NCBI RefSeq assembly: GCF_049341065.1
Contig: NZ_JBMPIX010000017.1
Span: forward strand, 23,335-87,334
Direction of reading: 5' to 3'
Source: Pacificoceanicola sp049341065
GTDB taxonomy: Bacteria > Pseudomonadota > Alphaproteobacteria > Rhodobacterales > Rhodobacteraceae
DNA: 64,000 nt
Numbering within the stretch: position 1 is the first letter of the stretch; each line of letters opens with the position of its first letter. Below, one piece after another: positions 35,975 through 45,164 of this stretch. A program made the translations under genes and the position numbers. The notes under the pieces were generated by a model. The model saw only the letters and a program-made list of their open reading frames with translations, made no database searches and was not told the DNA's origin.

Positions 35975-38014
35975 TCAGTTCCGCCACAGATGCGCCCGGC
36001 TGGCGAATAGTCCCTGCAGTTTCGAAAGGCTTCGGTTGAACGGCCCCGGCTTGGGCAGGTCGTTTGCTTCAAGGCGGTCGACGATGACTTCGACCGGACA
36101 AGGCAGACCGCTGCGCGGATCGCGATATCTGGGATAGTCAATCAGGGTGGCGTGAACCAAGGCTTCGAGACTGGGGCGCGGGCCGATCAGCCTGCGGTCT
36201 GGGATTGGCCCCTTGTCCTGAGTCAGCCCCCATCCGGCATAAAACGGTACACCCAGGGTGGTCACGCGACAGTCCCGCAGGAGCGCTTCGAACCCGGTCA
36301 GCGAAGTTAGGGTCCAGACTTCATCGACGTGATCCAGTAGCGGGGCGATGGGCGCGTTCGACAGGGTCAGATCGGCCCAAAGTTCGGGGTTCTCCACATG
36401 GCCGCTGCGCAACCCCGCCTCTACATCCGGGTGAGGTTTCCACAAAAGCACGGCATCCGGGTTGGCCTTGCGGGTCAGGCGCAACAGCTCGGCATTCGAC
36501 TGAATTTCCGGGCTGCCTTTGAGGATCGAGGCGTCATCTTCGACCTGTCCGGGAACAAGAATACGATGCCCGACGGGCAATGTGGGTAACTCTCCGGATA
36601 GATTGTATTTAGACAAGTTGTGGACAGCAATTCGAGATATCAGGGCATGTACACGTTCGATTTGGTCCGGGCGAATATCCGTCGCTCTTTGTTGGATAAG
36701 CTGTTCGAGCCGCGATGGGCGGGCAGGATTGTAGTAAACGCCAAGATCATCCACGACCAAGGACAAAGGCGGGGTCAGCGCGGCGCCCAGCCCGCGTGAG
36801 CGTAAAAAACCATCTTCTACCCGCGCGGCATCGTCATCCTGCGCTTTATTGGCCCAAACCATGCGACGGCGCCTATCCTGCTCCGCGATGGCGCGGGATT
36901 TGTCCACATCATCTTCGAAACGCAACCTGCGGTGTTTGCCAAAAAACTTCTGTAGGTGCGATCTTTTCCACAGGCGCATGCCCTCGGCGACCCACCCTTG
37001 CCGATCTTCGCGCCATGCGCGGGTCTGGGCCTCAAGCGCGCCCAGGACGTCTTCGATCTCACACAGGCGATCATGGTAGGGATCGTACCAACGCGGATAG
37101 AGGATCATCGCCGCGGCAAAAAGCTGGGCGCGGGTCAGGTTGCGTTGGCGTCGGGCGACAGGTGTCTCGTCCTGGGTCAAGCCCCAGCCTGCGTAGAACG
37201 GCGCGCCGAAAACGCGCGGCTTGTGGCCCGCGAGGATCGCTTCAAAGCCCATTTGCGAGGACACCGTATAAACCGCTGTCGCGCCTTCCAGAATTTGCCA
37301 TGGAGCCGCGGGCGTATCGCAAAGCGTGATGTTTCCGCCTGTATCGCTGTCCTGAAAATGACCAGGGCGATGGCCGGCGGTGGTTTCCGGGTGGGTTTTC
37401 AAAACGATCCGGGCGCCGGGATGCTCTTCGCGGGCGACGAAGAGCATTTCCAGAAAGCGGTTGCGGTCCGCCCCTGAGGCACGAACCGACGCGTCGCCTT
37501 GCGTCTGGTCGATCACCAGCACATAGCCGGGGTCCGGTAGTTCCAGATCCAGCCGGGTGGCGCTGTACTTGGACAATTGCGCGTCGCGCATGCGAGCAAT
37601 GGCGCCGCGTGCGCGATTCAGTAGGGCGCTGTCATCCAGCGGATTGGTCGCCAGCAAAGTTTCAAGATCCGATGGGCTGCGGCCATCGAAGTGCACCCCG
37701 GAATGGTCAATCAACAGCCCCAAAGGCGGCTCACCGGATCTACCCGGATATAGTGAGCGCAGGAAAGCGTCTTCGATCCGCACCAATGGCGTGCCGTGTT
37801 TGGTTGCCATGGCTTCGCCGCGATGGGAATAGGGCGATTGCCCCCAAACACCGACCAAATCCTCTGGCCCGGGGCGGCCAAGAGACAGGCGGTAGCCGCA
37901 CAAGCTGAGGATCCGCCGTAGTCGGCGTTGTGTCAGAAACCCGCCGTTGTAAATGAAAAGACGCCGGGGGTTTTCTGCCCCGGCGTTTTCCGTTCCGTCA
38001 GACCCGTGAGGCAA
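35975..38014 (-). CDS. kpsC: Capsule polysaccharide export/Kdo-transferase protein KpsC
   Basis: A 679-residue protein made of two similar halves. Each half has an HPE/HPD-V-A-G-xR-GH segment and a T-S-GFEA-GxPFYAGWGLTQD segment (MGFEAILAGHKPRVFGAPFYAGWGLTQ in the first, TGFEALLRDCRVTTLGVPFYAGWGLTQ in the second). KpsC proteins carry two beta-Kdo transferase domains that build the lipid linker of group 2 capsules. I chose TTG at 38014, with GGAGG 9 bp upstream; a longer frame from 38107 would overlap the OPX gene by 88 nt. Confidence 0.9.
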   Translation of the reverse strand: MPHGSDGTENAGAENPRRLFIYNGGFLTQRRLRRILSLCGYRLSLGRPGPEDLVGVWGQSPYSHRGEAMATKHGTPLVRIEDAFLRSLYPGRSGEPPLGLLIDHSGVHFDGRSPSDLETLLATNPLDDSALLNRARGAIARMRDAQLSKYSATRLDLELPDPGYVLVIDQTQGDASVRASGADRNRFLEMLFVAREEHPGARIVLKTHPETTAGHRPGHFQDSDTGGNITLCDTPAAPWQILEGATAVYTVSSQMGFEAILAGHKPRVFGAPFYAGWGLTQDETPVARRQRNLTRAQLFAAAMILYPRWYDPYHDRLCEIEDVLGALEAQTRAWREDRQGWVAEGMRLWKRSHLQKFFGKHRRLRFEDDVDKSRAIAEQDRRRRMVWANKAQDDDAARVEDGFLRSRGLGAALTPPLSLVVDDLGVYYNPARPSRLEQLIQQRATDIRPDQIERVHALISRIAVHNLSKYNLSGELPTLPVGHRILVPGQVEDDASILKGSPEIQSNAELLRLTRKANPDAVLLWKPHPDVEAGLRSGHVENPELWADLTLSNAPIAPLLDHVDEVWTLTSLTGFEALLRDCRVTTLGVPFYAGWGLTQDKGPIPDRRLIGPRPSLEALVHATLIDYPRYRDPRSGLPCPVEVIVDRLEANDLPKPGPFNRSLSKLQGLFASRAHLWRN

Positions 38015-38019
38015 GGGCG

Positions 38020-39165
38020 TTAGCCTCCGCCAAGGGTCGTGGCCGCAGAGGAAACGGTGCTGACCGCCCCCAGTGTTCCCGTCAACGCGGCGATGGTTTT
38101 GTTCCACTGGGTGAAAGGCGCCTCGGTTACGTAGATGGTGTCCTGATCGCGAATGACAAAATCGCGTGCCATGAACATGCCGTTCGGCTGGGTCAGGTCA
38201 AGCACATAGACAAGACGCTGCGCGCCGATCAGATCGTTGCGGCCCAGGACCTGATTGGCGATTTCTGCCGGTTCATTGCGGAAAACAAAGACGCCCGTCG
38301 GATCAGCCGAGGAGGACAGCAAGCCGCCGACCTGGGCAATCGCCTCGACGGCGCTAAGCGTTTGGGTTTCAAAAGGAACGCGGGCCTGCGCGCCGGTGGC
38401 GCCAAGCGCGGTAAAGGCGCGGCTGTCCTCTTCGACCAGAATGCGATCACCGCCGCGCAGGGCAATGTCGAACTCCGGATGCTTATAAAGGTCCTGGAAC
38501 CAGATTGTTTCAGTCTTGTTGCCGCGCAGCACTTTGACCTGAGCGATCTCGGGCTGAATCGTAATGCCGCCTGCGCGCGCCAACATGGTGGAAAGGGTGC
38601 GGGTCGGGCGTTCGATTGCAAAGACCCCCTGGCCGCCGACTGCGCCGACAAGGCTCACGGTCGAGCCGTCACCCGCCGCGCGGCGCACCTGAACTTGCGG
38701 GTCCGGTGTCTGATCTTCCAGCTTTGAGGTGATGATCTGGCGCACACGCTCGGGCGTGTTGCCAGCGGCCTTGATGCGGCCAGCATAGGGAACAAAGATA
38801 AAACCTGCGCCATCGACCTGCACTTCTTCAAGGATGGTCGAGTTGGCCGCCGCGCCGGACAATAGCCCGTCATCGACGTTTTCCCAAATGGTCAGGCCAA
38901 GCGTGTCACCGGGGCGGATGGTGTCGGAGCCAAGGGTGTCGGCGTTCTTGAAGGCTTCGGAAAAGCCCAGGGCCGGGACGACGGCGGTGGTGCGCGTCAC
39001 CCGATCATTGACCGCGACAATAAAGGCGTCGCCTTCTTGCTGCACCGAGCCAGAAAATATTTCGCGCTTGTTAGGGCCCACGCGGGGCAAGCCGCAAGAC
39101 GCCAAAACGGACACTGCGGCCAGTAGGGCGACAGACTTCGCCCACCGGGAAGGGGAGTGTTTCAC
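38020..39165 (-). CDS. Capsule polysaccharide export OPX lipoprotein (KpsD/Wza-like)
   Basis: A 381-residue outer-membrane polysaccharide export protein. The lipobox is VLASCGLPR, giving a lipidated Cys in the mature protein. A poly_export domain (RPGDTLGLTIWENVDDG) and SLBB-like repeats follow, and the end is hydrophobic/amphipathic. It would form the outer-membrane channel for capsule. It lies between kpsS and kpsC on the minus strand, 5 nt before kpsC. Confidence 0.9.
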   Translation of the reverse strand: MKHSPSRWAKSVALLAAVSVLASCGLPRVGPNKREIFSGSVQQEGDAFIVAVNDRVTRTTAVVPALGFSEAFKNADTLGSDTIRPGDTLGLTIWENVDDGLLSGAAANSTILEEVQVDGAGFIFVPYAGRIKAAGNTPERVRQIITSKLEDQTPDPQVQVRRAAGDGSTVSLVGAVGGQGVFAIERPTRTLSTMLARAGGITIQPEIAQVKVLRGNKTETIWFQDLYKHPEFDIALRGGDRILVEEDSRAFTALGATGAQARVPFETQTLSAVEAIAQVGGLLSSSADPTGVFVFRNEPAEIANQVLGRNDLIGAQRLVYVLDLTQPNGMFMARDFVIRDQDTIYVTEAPFTQWNKTIAALTGTLGAVSTVSSAATTLGGG

Positions 39166-39258
39166 TGCTCGGTCTCCTCGACCTTATGTTCTGCCTCAGT
39201 TTTTTCTTTTAACGTACGGGCTTTTCACTGAAAACGCCAGTACTTGAGGCAGGGCAGG

Positions 39259-40551
39259 CTAGTGCACGACCCGCAACTGTTGCCGTGGCGCCGCGGTCCC
39301 GCGCCGCAACGCATCATAGGGATCATCTGGCGCAAGCATCATGTCGACCACTTGCCGCAACAATTGGCGGCGCCCGCGAGCCGAGTAAAAACCGCCGGGA
39401 AGCTGCGAAGTTTCAAGCAGATAGCGGCGGTAGTCCTTATAGGCGTGCATGTTGGGACGCGAAGGTGTGCTGAAGAATTCCGGCAAAGCCTGGGTCGAGA
39501 CGAACTCGGGCTTGGAATAGACCGCGTCGCCGAAAACCTTGAGCGGAATGCCGCGCCAAAGAACCTGTTGCGCGGCGGTTGAATTGACAGTGACCGCGGT
39601 ACGCGCATCGTTCAAAAGCTGTGCCAGCTTGCCGCCGCGCACGTAATGCACCCTGTCCGAAACTCCCTGCGCCTTGGCAAAATCGCGGATCTTGCGGCGC
39701 ACGTTCACCCGCCCGTCTTCCAGTGGATGGGCCTTGAAGACCAGATGGTGGTGGCCCGGCGCGCCCTCGGCAAAGCCGGCGATGACCAGTTCGAGAAACT
39801 CGGAAATTGTGGTGAAGGGCGAGTGTTTCTGGAACGAGCTGTCATGTTCCAGTTGCATCAACGCCAGATGATAGGGAAAGCCACCCAGCCTGATCCGCGT
39901 CGTGGCGACCACGCGATCGGCCCAGGTGAAGGGCATGAGGGTCAGCCGTTTCAGATACAGCATGAATTCCTGAACAACGGTCAAAGAGCGGTGCGGTTGA
40001 AAGTTGCGATAATCGCCGTTTCGGAACATTACGAACCAATGGTACAGCGCGCCGTAAAAGATGTGGTGCCGCATGTCGCCCCAATGGGCCGGGGGCAGGG
40101 GGGCCTCCATATCCGACATCTCAAGCGCGCGCTTCATCTGCGCCACGCTCATGTCCATCAGCTTGGAATGCCCGTTCGAGCCGCCCCTTTCATAGGTGAC
40201 CCAATAGGGGCGCATGTAGCCTTCTTCAAAGACATGGACGATCAACCCGCGTGCTTTGGCCTCTTCCACCGCTTGCGCGTGGATCGGCCGCACATCGCCA
40301 TACAGCACGATATCGGTCACGCCCTTTTCGGCCAGAAGGTCGAGAAAGGTCGCGCGCCAATCATCCTGTGTGCCGCGGAAGGGGATGTATGTCTTGGGGT
40401 GGAACCAGAACGCGCGATCCCCGGCGTTGAAACCCACGCGCCATACTTCGGCCCCCGTCTTGCGCAGCATGGCGCCAAGTCGGTTGAAGAAGGGCCCATG
40501 CGGCCCTTGCAGGAACAGGAAGACCCGTTGCTGGCCGGTTGCGTTGCTCAT
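39259..40551 (-). CDS. kpsS: Capsule polysaccharide export protein KpsS
   Basis: A 430-residue KpsS-family protein, working with KpsC to add the first beta-Kdo to the capsule lipid. RVFLFLQGPHGPFF at the start, VFEEGYMRPYWVTYERGG and the VNSTAAQQVLWRGIPLKVFGDAVYSKPEF segment are typical. It is first in a minus-strand cassette and divergent from ribE. The ABC transporter genes kpsM and kpsT are not in the window. Confidence 0.92.
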   Translation of the reverse strand: MSNATGQQRVFLFLQGPHGPFFNRLGAMLRKTGAEVWRVGFNAGDRAFWFHPKTYIPFRGTQDDWRATFLDLLAEKGVTDIVLYGDVRPIHAQAVEEAKARGLIVHVFEEGYMRPYWVTYERGGSNGHSKLMDMSVAQMKRALEMSDMEAPLPPAHWGDMRHHIFYGALYHWFVMFRNGDYRNFQPHRSLTVVQEFMLYLKRLTLMPFTWADRVVATTRIRLGGFPYHLALMQLEHDSSFQKHSPFTTISEFLELVIAGFAEGAPGHHHLVFKAHPLEDGRVNVRRKIRDFAKAQGVSDRVHYVRGGKLAQLLNDARTAVTVNSTAAQQVLWRGIPLKVFGDAVYSKPEFVSTQALPEFFSTPSRPNMHAYKDYRRYLLETSQLPGGFYSARGRRQLLRQVVDMMLAPDDPYDALRRGTAAPRQQLRVVH

Positions 40552-40644
40552 GGTGGCGTTCTATGTCCTTGCCTTGAATGAATTCTTAACGGCACAGTTC
40601 GGCAAAAATAAGGCCCGGATTGCGCTCCGCATGGAGATGAGAGC

Positions 40645-41232
40645 ATGTTCACTGGCATCGTAACGGATATGGGCGAGATCCGCGAGCTTGAGCAGCGCGG
40701 TGACCTGCGTGCCCGGATTGGCACATCTTACGATACTTCGGGGATCGAGATCGGTGCGTCGATTGCCTGTGACGGTGTCTGCCTGACGGTGATCGCGCTT
40801 GGGGATGATTGGTTCGACATGGAAATCAGCGCCGAGACGGTTTCGAAAACCAACCTCGACCTGTGGACCAAGGGGCGTCGGATCAATCTTGAGCGTGCGC
40901 TCAAGGTCGGAGACGAACTGGGGGGGCATATCGTCTCGGGGCATGTGGATGGCGTGGCCGAAGTGATCGAGATCCGCGATGAAGGGGACAGCACGCGCGT
41001 CACGCTTCGCGCACCGGAACACCTTGCCCGGTTTATCGCGCCCAAGGGCTCGGTGGCGCTGAACGGCACCTCGCTTACAGTCAACGAAGTGAACGGGTGT
41101 GATTTCGGTATCAACTTCATTCCGCACACCAAGCAGGTCACCACCTGGGGCAATGTCGCGCTTGGCGACCGTGTGAACCTCGAGATCGACACGCTGGCGC
41201 GGTACGTGGCGCGACTTCAGGAATTTTCCTGA
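40645..41232 (+). CDS. ribE: Riboflavin synthase, alpha chain
   Basis: A 195-residue riboflavin synthase with two lumazine-binding halves, each with an MFTGIVTDMGEI or equivalent start and a conserved SGHVDGVA region. It converts two 6,7-dimethyl-8-ribityllumazines to riboflavin. It converges with the YeeE-family gene with only 5 bp between stops. Confidence 0.96.
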   Translation: MFTGIVTDMGEIRELEQRGDLRARIGTSYDTSGIEIGASIACDGVCLTVIALGDDWFDMEISAETVSKTNLDLWTKGRRINLERALKVGDELGGHIVSGHVDGVAEVIEIRDEGDSTRVTLRAPEHLARFIAPKGSVALNGTSLTVNEVNGCDFGINFIPHTKQVTTWGNVALGDRVNLEIDTLARYVARLQEFS

Positions 41233-41237
41233 GCGCT

Positions 41238-42299
41238 TCACTCGGCTGGTTGGAAGCCTATGATCAGCTGACGTAGGCCAAGGGCCGCACCGGCAAAGAT
41301 GGCGGCAAAGGTGACTGGCGCGGAAAAGGCCAATACGGAAAAGGCGCTGAGGCCCTGACCTATGGAGCAGCCAAGAGCCACGACGGCCCCCGCGCCCATC
41401 AATGCAGCCCCGACGATTTGGCGGCGCAATTCGCGCGGATCTTCGCAGGCTTCCCAGCGGAAATGCCCCTTGATCAACGATCCGGCAAAGGCCCCTGCCC
41501 AGACGCCCGCCACCGAGCCGACCGCAAAGGACAAGGGTCGTGCCGAGCCGGTCATCCACCACAGGATGGATTCGCCCAAAGGTGCGGCAAAGCTGTGCGA
41601 AACAACCGGCAGCCCTTCAAAGCCTGTGCGCGCGACCCAGGCGGTTCCCGCCCAGCCGATGATCACGCCAAGTCCGACAATAGCGGCCCAGAACACCTGT
41701 GAGGGTTTCTTCCACAACACCCGAGAGGCGGCGGAAAACCCCAGAAGGATCAAGCCGATGGCCATGCCGATCATGTTGACCGACAGTCCGGTGGCTGATC
41801 CCAGAAAATGCGCGATGCCAGGCGTGGCCTCGCCTGCGTGGACCTCAACCTGAGGGAACGCCATGGCGCGCAAAGGCGCCAGCGGGCCGGACAGCACAAC
41901 GTAGGTCGACACGCCCATCACCAGAACAATGACAAAGCTCCGCAGATCGCCGCCGCCCAGACGCGCAATCGCGCCATAGCCGCAGTTCCCGGACAGCGCC
42001 ATTCCATAGCCAAACGTCAGCCCGCCCAGAACCGAGGCAAGTGGCATCCAGCGGATCGACAGGTAATAGGTGCTGGTTCCCTCGAGCAGCCCAGTGGCCA
42101 TCAGTCCGAAGCTGCCAAGGATGGCAAACCCGATGGCAACGCCCCACATACGAATCCGGGTGGTTGATCCGCCGTACAAGGCGTCTTCGATTGCGCCAAG
42201 GGTGCAAAACCGCCCCAGTCGGGCAGCAAGGCCCAGACACAGACCGCCGATCAGGCCAAACAAGGCCACCTGATGGTGTTCTGAAAGCATATCCAGCAT
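41238..42299 (-). CDS. YeeE/YedE-family membrane protein, SoxT-like sulfur transporter
   Basis: A 353-residue polytopic inner-membrane protein (about nine to ten hydrophobic segments) of the YeeE/YedE family. Conserved cysteine motifs are LGRFCTLGAIEDAL, LSGNCGYGAIARLGGGDLR and ALGCSIGQGLSAFS. Family members import thiosulfate or other sulfur compounds, and SoxT proteins beside sox regulators belong here. Its position, upstream of and on the same strand as soxR, fits that. Start 42299 has AGGAGGAG upstream; the longer frame from 42353 lacks support. Confidence 0.87.
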   Translation of the reverse strand: MLDMLSEHHQVALFGLIGGLCLGLAARLGRFCTLGAIEDALYGGSTTRIRMWGVAIGFAILGSFGLMATGLLEGTSTYYLSIRWMPLASVLGGLTFGYGMALSGNCGYGAIARLGGGDLRSFVIVLVMGVSTYVVLSGPLAPLRAMAFPQVEVHAGEATPGIAHFLGSATGLSVNMIGMAIGLILLGFSAASRVLWKKPSQVFWAAIVGLGVIIGWAGTAWVARTGFEGLPVVSHSFAAPLGESILWWMTGSARPLSFAVGSVAGVWAGAFAGSLIKGHFRWEACEDPRELRRQIVGAALMGAGAVVALGCSIGQGLSAFSVLAFSAPVTFAAIFAGAALGLRQLIIGFQPAE

Positions 42300-42386
42300 G
42301 CCGGGGTCTCCTCCTGACCTGACAAGATCCGAGTATGGGCTGCTGCGGGCCATCAGGCAAGATTGCTCGTGGATCAGGGGCCGGTT

Positions 42387-42731
42387 TCAGCCTTCGTCCT
42401 GGCAGAAGAGCTTGTAGACGCATTCCAGCATTTGCCGGGGCTTGTCATCGGCCAGCCGGTAATAAATCGCCTTGCCTTCGCGCCGGGGGATCACCAGCCC
42501 TTCTAAACGCAGGCGCGACAGCTGTTGGCTGACGGCGGCCTGACGGGCGGAAAGCAGATCTTCCAGCTCGGTCACGGATTTCTCGCCGGTGACGAGGTGG
42601 CACAGGATCATCAGGCGACCTTCGTGGCTGATGGCCTTGAGGAAAGAGGATGCCAACGTCGCTTTTTCCACGATCGCGTCGAGTTCATCGTCGCTGAGAT
42701 CGTCGTGCAGAACGGGAAGGGCTTGGCTCAT
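42387..42731 (-). CDS. soxR: SoxR, ArsR-family repressor of the sox genes
   Basis: A 114-residue winged-helix regulator of the ArsR family: SHEGRLMILCHLVTGEKSVTELEDLL then RQAAVSQQLSRLRLEGLVIPRREGKAIYYRLAD. SoxR proteins repress soxS–V and sox structural promoters until sulfur compounds appear; cysteines here (LCHL, ECVYKLFC) are candidate sulfur sensors. It is translated from 42731, 11 nt after soxS, so autoregulation is likely. Confidence 0.9.
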   Translation of the reverse strand: MSQALPVLHDDLSDDELDAIVEKATLASSFLKAISHEGRLMILCHLVTGEKSVTELEDLLSARQAAVSQQLSRLRLEGLVIPRREGKAIYYRLADDKPRQMLECVYKLFCQDEG

Positions 42732-42742
42732 CGTCCTTTTCC

Positions 42743-43123
42743 TCAATTGGTGACCGGTTCGAAATCGGTGTGATCTTCTAGCAGTTTGGCATAAATGGGC
42801 CAAAAGAAATCTTCGCCGACATAACCTTCCATGCGAGCAATCTCCACCCCGTCATCAATCAGGATGAAGGTCGGGGTAAAGTTGACGCGCCGGGAATAGG
42901 TGATCCCCTCGGGCGGGCCCATATGCAGATCGGCGCGGATCAGCGGGGCAAAGCGGCCCTCGGCGGTCTTGGCATAGGCAGGGAAAATCTGATCGTCCCA
43001 CGCCGCGCAGTAGGCGCAGCCGGGCTGTTCTACCATTACCAACTGGATCTCTCCGGCCCATGTCGAAGTGCCGAGAATGCCAACGCTGAGAGCCGCCGCC
43101 TGAAGGATCGCTTTGAATGCCAT
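42743..43123 (-). CDS. soxS: SoxS, periplasmic thioredoxin
   Basis: A 126-residue secreted thioredoxin-like protein. The signal peptide is MAFKAILQAAALSVGILGTSTWA and the redox motif is C36-A-Y-C39. In Paracoccus SoxS keeps the SoxY carrier cysteine active. Start 43123 was chosen for the signal peptide; the longer frame from 43192 overlaps the divergent soxV promoter. It is the upstream gene of soxSR. Confidence 0.9.
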   Translation of the reverse strand: MAFKAILQAAALSVGILGTSTWAGEIQLVMVEQPGCAYCAAWDDQIFPAYAKTAEGRFAPLIRADLHMGPPEGITYSRRVNFTPTFILIDDGVEIARMEGYVGEDFFWPIYAKLLEDHTDFEPVTN

Positions 43124-43149
43124 TGCGCACCGAATGTCTATTGACTGAC

Positions 43150-43178
43150 GTAATTGATAATATGAATATGTGAATTGT
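43150..43178. promoter_or_regulatory. Candidate SoxR operator between soxS and soxV
   Basis: The 73-bp divergent gap is A+T-rich and holds the tandem words ATATGAAT and ATGTGAAT followed by TG. The GTGAATT half-site equals one arm of the 44546–44565 dyad upstream of soxX. SoxR proteins are known to bind the soxS–soxV and soxW–soxX gaps in relatives; the exact site here is inferred. Confidence 0.45.
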
Positions 43179-43196
43179 TCAAGGAAAGGCACGCAT

Positions 43197-43934
43197 GTGT
43201 TCGATATTTCTTTTGCAGGCGCAGCATTGGCGGGCCTGTTGAGCTTTTTTACGCCCTGTGTTCTTCCGATGGTGCCGTTTTACCTGTGCTACATGGCGGG
43301 CATTTCGATGTCCGAGCTGCGCGACGACAGCGGAATCACTCCGGGCGCGCAGAAACGTCTGATCATCTCGGCGATCTTTTTCGCCGCCGGTGTCACTACG
43401 ATCTTTGTTCTGTTGGGCATGGGGGCGACGGCCATCGGGCAGGCCTTTGCGGACTGGAAGCAACCGCTGTCCTATGTCGCGGCGGCGGTGCTGTTTGTAT
43501 TTGGCTTGCACTTTCTGGGCATCATCAAGATCGGCCTTCTGTATCGCGAGGCGCGGTTGGAAAGCGCGGCTGAGCCGACCACGGTGCTGGGCGCCTATGT
43601 GATGGGACTGGCCTTTGGCTTTGGCTGGACGCCCTGCGTCGGCCCGGCGCTGGCCTCGATTCTGATGATCGCCAGCGGCATGGGCGACGTGTTCCGCGGC
43701 GGGCTTTTGCTATTCGTCTATGGCGTCGGGATGACCGCGCCATTCGTGATCGCGGCGCTGTTTTCCGGGCCCTTCCTGAAATGGACTGCGCGGCATCGCA
43801 GCAAGTTGCAGTACGTTGAGAAGGTCATGGGGGCGATGCTGATTCTCTTTGCAATCCTGATTGCAACTAACAGTGTTAATGTGATCGCTCAGTGGATGAT
43901 CGATACATTCCCCAGCTGGACTTCGCTGAGTTAA
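43197..43934 (+). CDS. soxV: SoxV, CcdA-like electron transporter
   Basis: A 245-residue protein with about six membrane segments, of the CcdA/DsbD-beta family. Redox cysteines sit in SFFTPCVLPMVPF and FGWTPCVGPAL. It carries electrons from cytoplasmic thioredoxin to SoxW and SoxS in the periplasm. I chose GTG at 43197, with AAGGAAAGG upstream; GTG at 43170 would overlap the operator region. Confidence 0.93.
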   Translation: MFDISFAGAALAGLLSFFTPCVLPMVPFYLCYMAGISMSELRDDSGITPGAQKRLIISAIFFAAGVTTIFVLLGMGATAIGQAFADWKQPLSYVAAAVLFVFGLHFLGIIKIGLLYREARLESAAEPTTVLGAYVMGLAFGFGWTPCVGPALASILMIASGMGDVFRGGLLLFVYGVGMTAPFVIAALFSGPFLKWTARHRSKLQYVEKVMGAMLILFAILIATNSVNVIAQWMIDTFPSWTSLS

Positions 43935-43949
43935 ACAGGAGAGGACCGA

Positions 43950-44525
43950 ATGAGACATTGGATAGGCGCGGGTCTTGCACTTTTGATGGCCATGCCCGCT
44001 TTGGCCGAAGTTGGCGATGACGGTTTGCACAAAGAACCGTGGTTCCACGACACCTTCAAGGACTTGCGCGAAGATCTCGGTGAGGCGAATGCCGAAGGCA
44101 AGCGTCTGGTGCTTTTCGTCGAACAGCGCGGCTGCATCTACTGCAAGAAGATGCACGAAGAGGTCTTCGCCGATCCCGAGGTGCGCGACTACATCGCCGA
44201 GAACTTTTTTGCCGTGCAATTGAACCTGCACGGAGACATCGAGGTGGTCGATTTCGACGGGGAATCGCTGGCCGAAAAAGACTTGGCTCGGAAGTGGCGC
44301 GTGCTGTTCACACCGAACATCGTATTCATGCCGGAAGAGGTTCCAGAGGGGGCTGCGGGCATCGATTCGGCGGTTGCCGTGATGCCCGGTGCATTCTCCA
44401 AGGGGACGACGCTGGACATGTTTACCTGGGTTAACGAGAAGCGGTACGAGCTTGATAACGGAGAGGATTTTCAACGGTATCACGCGCGCCGCATTCGCGA
44501 ACGCGACGATGGAAAGACGGACTGA
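43950..44525 (+). CDS. soxW: SoxW, periplasmic thioredoxin
   Basis: A 191-residue secreted thioredoxin-like protein. Signal peptide MRHWIGAGLALLMAMPALA, redox motif C62-I-Y-C65 (GCIYCKKMHEEVF) and a cis-Pro region FTPNIVFMP. It accepts electrons from SoxV. It lies 15 nt after soxV in the same operon. Confidence 0.93.
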   Translation: MRHWIGAGLALLMAMPALAEVGDDGLHKEPWFHDTFKDLREDLGEANAEGKRLVLFVEQRGCIYCKKMHEEVFADPEVRDYIAENFFAVQLNLHGDIEVVDFDGESLAEKDLARKWRVLFTPNIVFMPEEVPEGAAGIDSAVAVMPGAFSKGTTLDMFTWVNEKRYELDNGEDFQRYHARRIRERDDGKTD

Positions 44526-44545
44526 GGTGCGACCGATCGGATCAA

Positions 44546-44565
44546 AAATTCACTTCTGTGAATTT
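44546..44565. promoter_or_regulatory. Perfect dyad upstream of soxX, candidate SoxR operator
   Basis: AAATTCAC-TTCT-GTGAATTT is a perfect 8-bp inverted repeat, 96 bp upstream of the soxX start, in the 135-bp soxW–soxX gap. ArsR-family repressors bind such A+T-rich dyads, and relatives place a SoxR site in this gap. Confidence 0.6.
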
Positions 44566-44580
44566 GTTGTTGCGTTACGC

Positions 44581-44603
44581 GTATCCGGTAGCCTACGGTA
44601 TAC
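44581..44603. promoter_or_regulatory. Imperfect 23-bp palindrome upstream of soxX
   Basis: GTATCCGGTAG and CTACGGTATAC form near-symmetric halves around C44592. It follows the 44546–44565 dyad by 15 bp and could be a second binding site or overlap the promoter. Confidence 0.35.
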
Positions 44604-44660
44604 ATCAGCCAAAAATGGAGGCGAGGCCCGTAAGGGCTTTGCGAGGCCTAGGGAGGGAAA

Positions 44661-45137
44661 ATGAGGCTTACAGCAATCACGGTAGCGGCAACGCTGATCG
44701 CAGGCACGGCTTTCGCCGGTGAGGTCGCGCCCAGCGACGTTCAGTTCGGTGAATATGGTGAAGTCGAAGTGTCACTGTCGGGCATGCCTGGCAATGCCGC
44801 AAACGGCGCAGTGATCATGGGTGACAAGGGGCAGGGCAACTGCGTTTCCTGCCATCAATTGTCGGCACTTGCAGATGTTCCGTTCCAGGGCGAAGTCGGC
44901 CCGGTTCTCGATGGCATCGGCGATGTCCGATCCGAAGCGGAACTGCGGGGTATCGTCGCCAACGCGAAAAAGACGTTCGAAGGATCGGTCATGCCGGCCT
45001 TCTACAAGACCGAAGGCTTTATCCGTCCGGGTGACGCCTATACCGGCAAAGCCCCCAAGGGCGACCTGCCGCCGATCCTCTCGGCGCAGGATATCGAAGA
45101 TGTGGTCGCTTTCCTGCTGACGCTCAAGGATAGCTGA
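44661..45137 (+). CDS. soxX: SoxX, monohaem cytochrome c of SoxXA
   Basis: A 158-residue periplasmic cytochrome with signal peptide MRLTAITVAATLIAGTAFA and haem site C61-V-S-C64-H65; the distal ligand is likely Met in GSVMPAFYK. With SoxA it attaches thiosulfate to SoxY. GGGAGGG precedes the ATG. It begins the soxXYZABCD operon. Confidence 0.95.
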   Translation: MRLTAITVAATLIAGTAFAGEVAPSDVQFGEYGEVEVSLSGMPGNAANGAVIMGDKGQGNCVSCHQLSALADVPFQGEVGPVLDGIGDVRSEAELRGIVANAKKTFEGSVMPAFYKTEGFIRPGDAYTGKAPKGDLPPILSAQDIEDVVAFLLTLKDS

Positions 45138-45164
45138 TTAACTAAGGTTCTAAGGAGAAAGACG

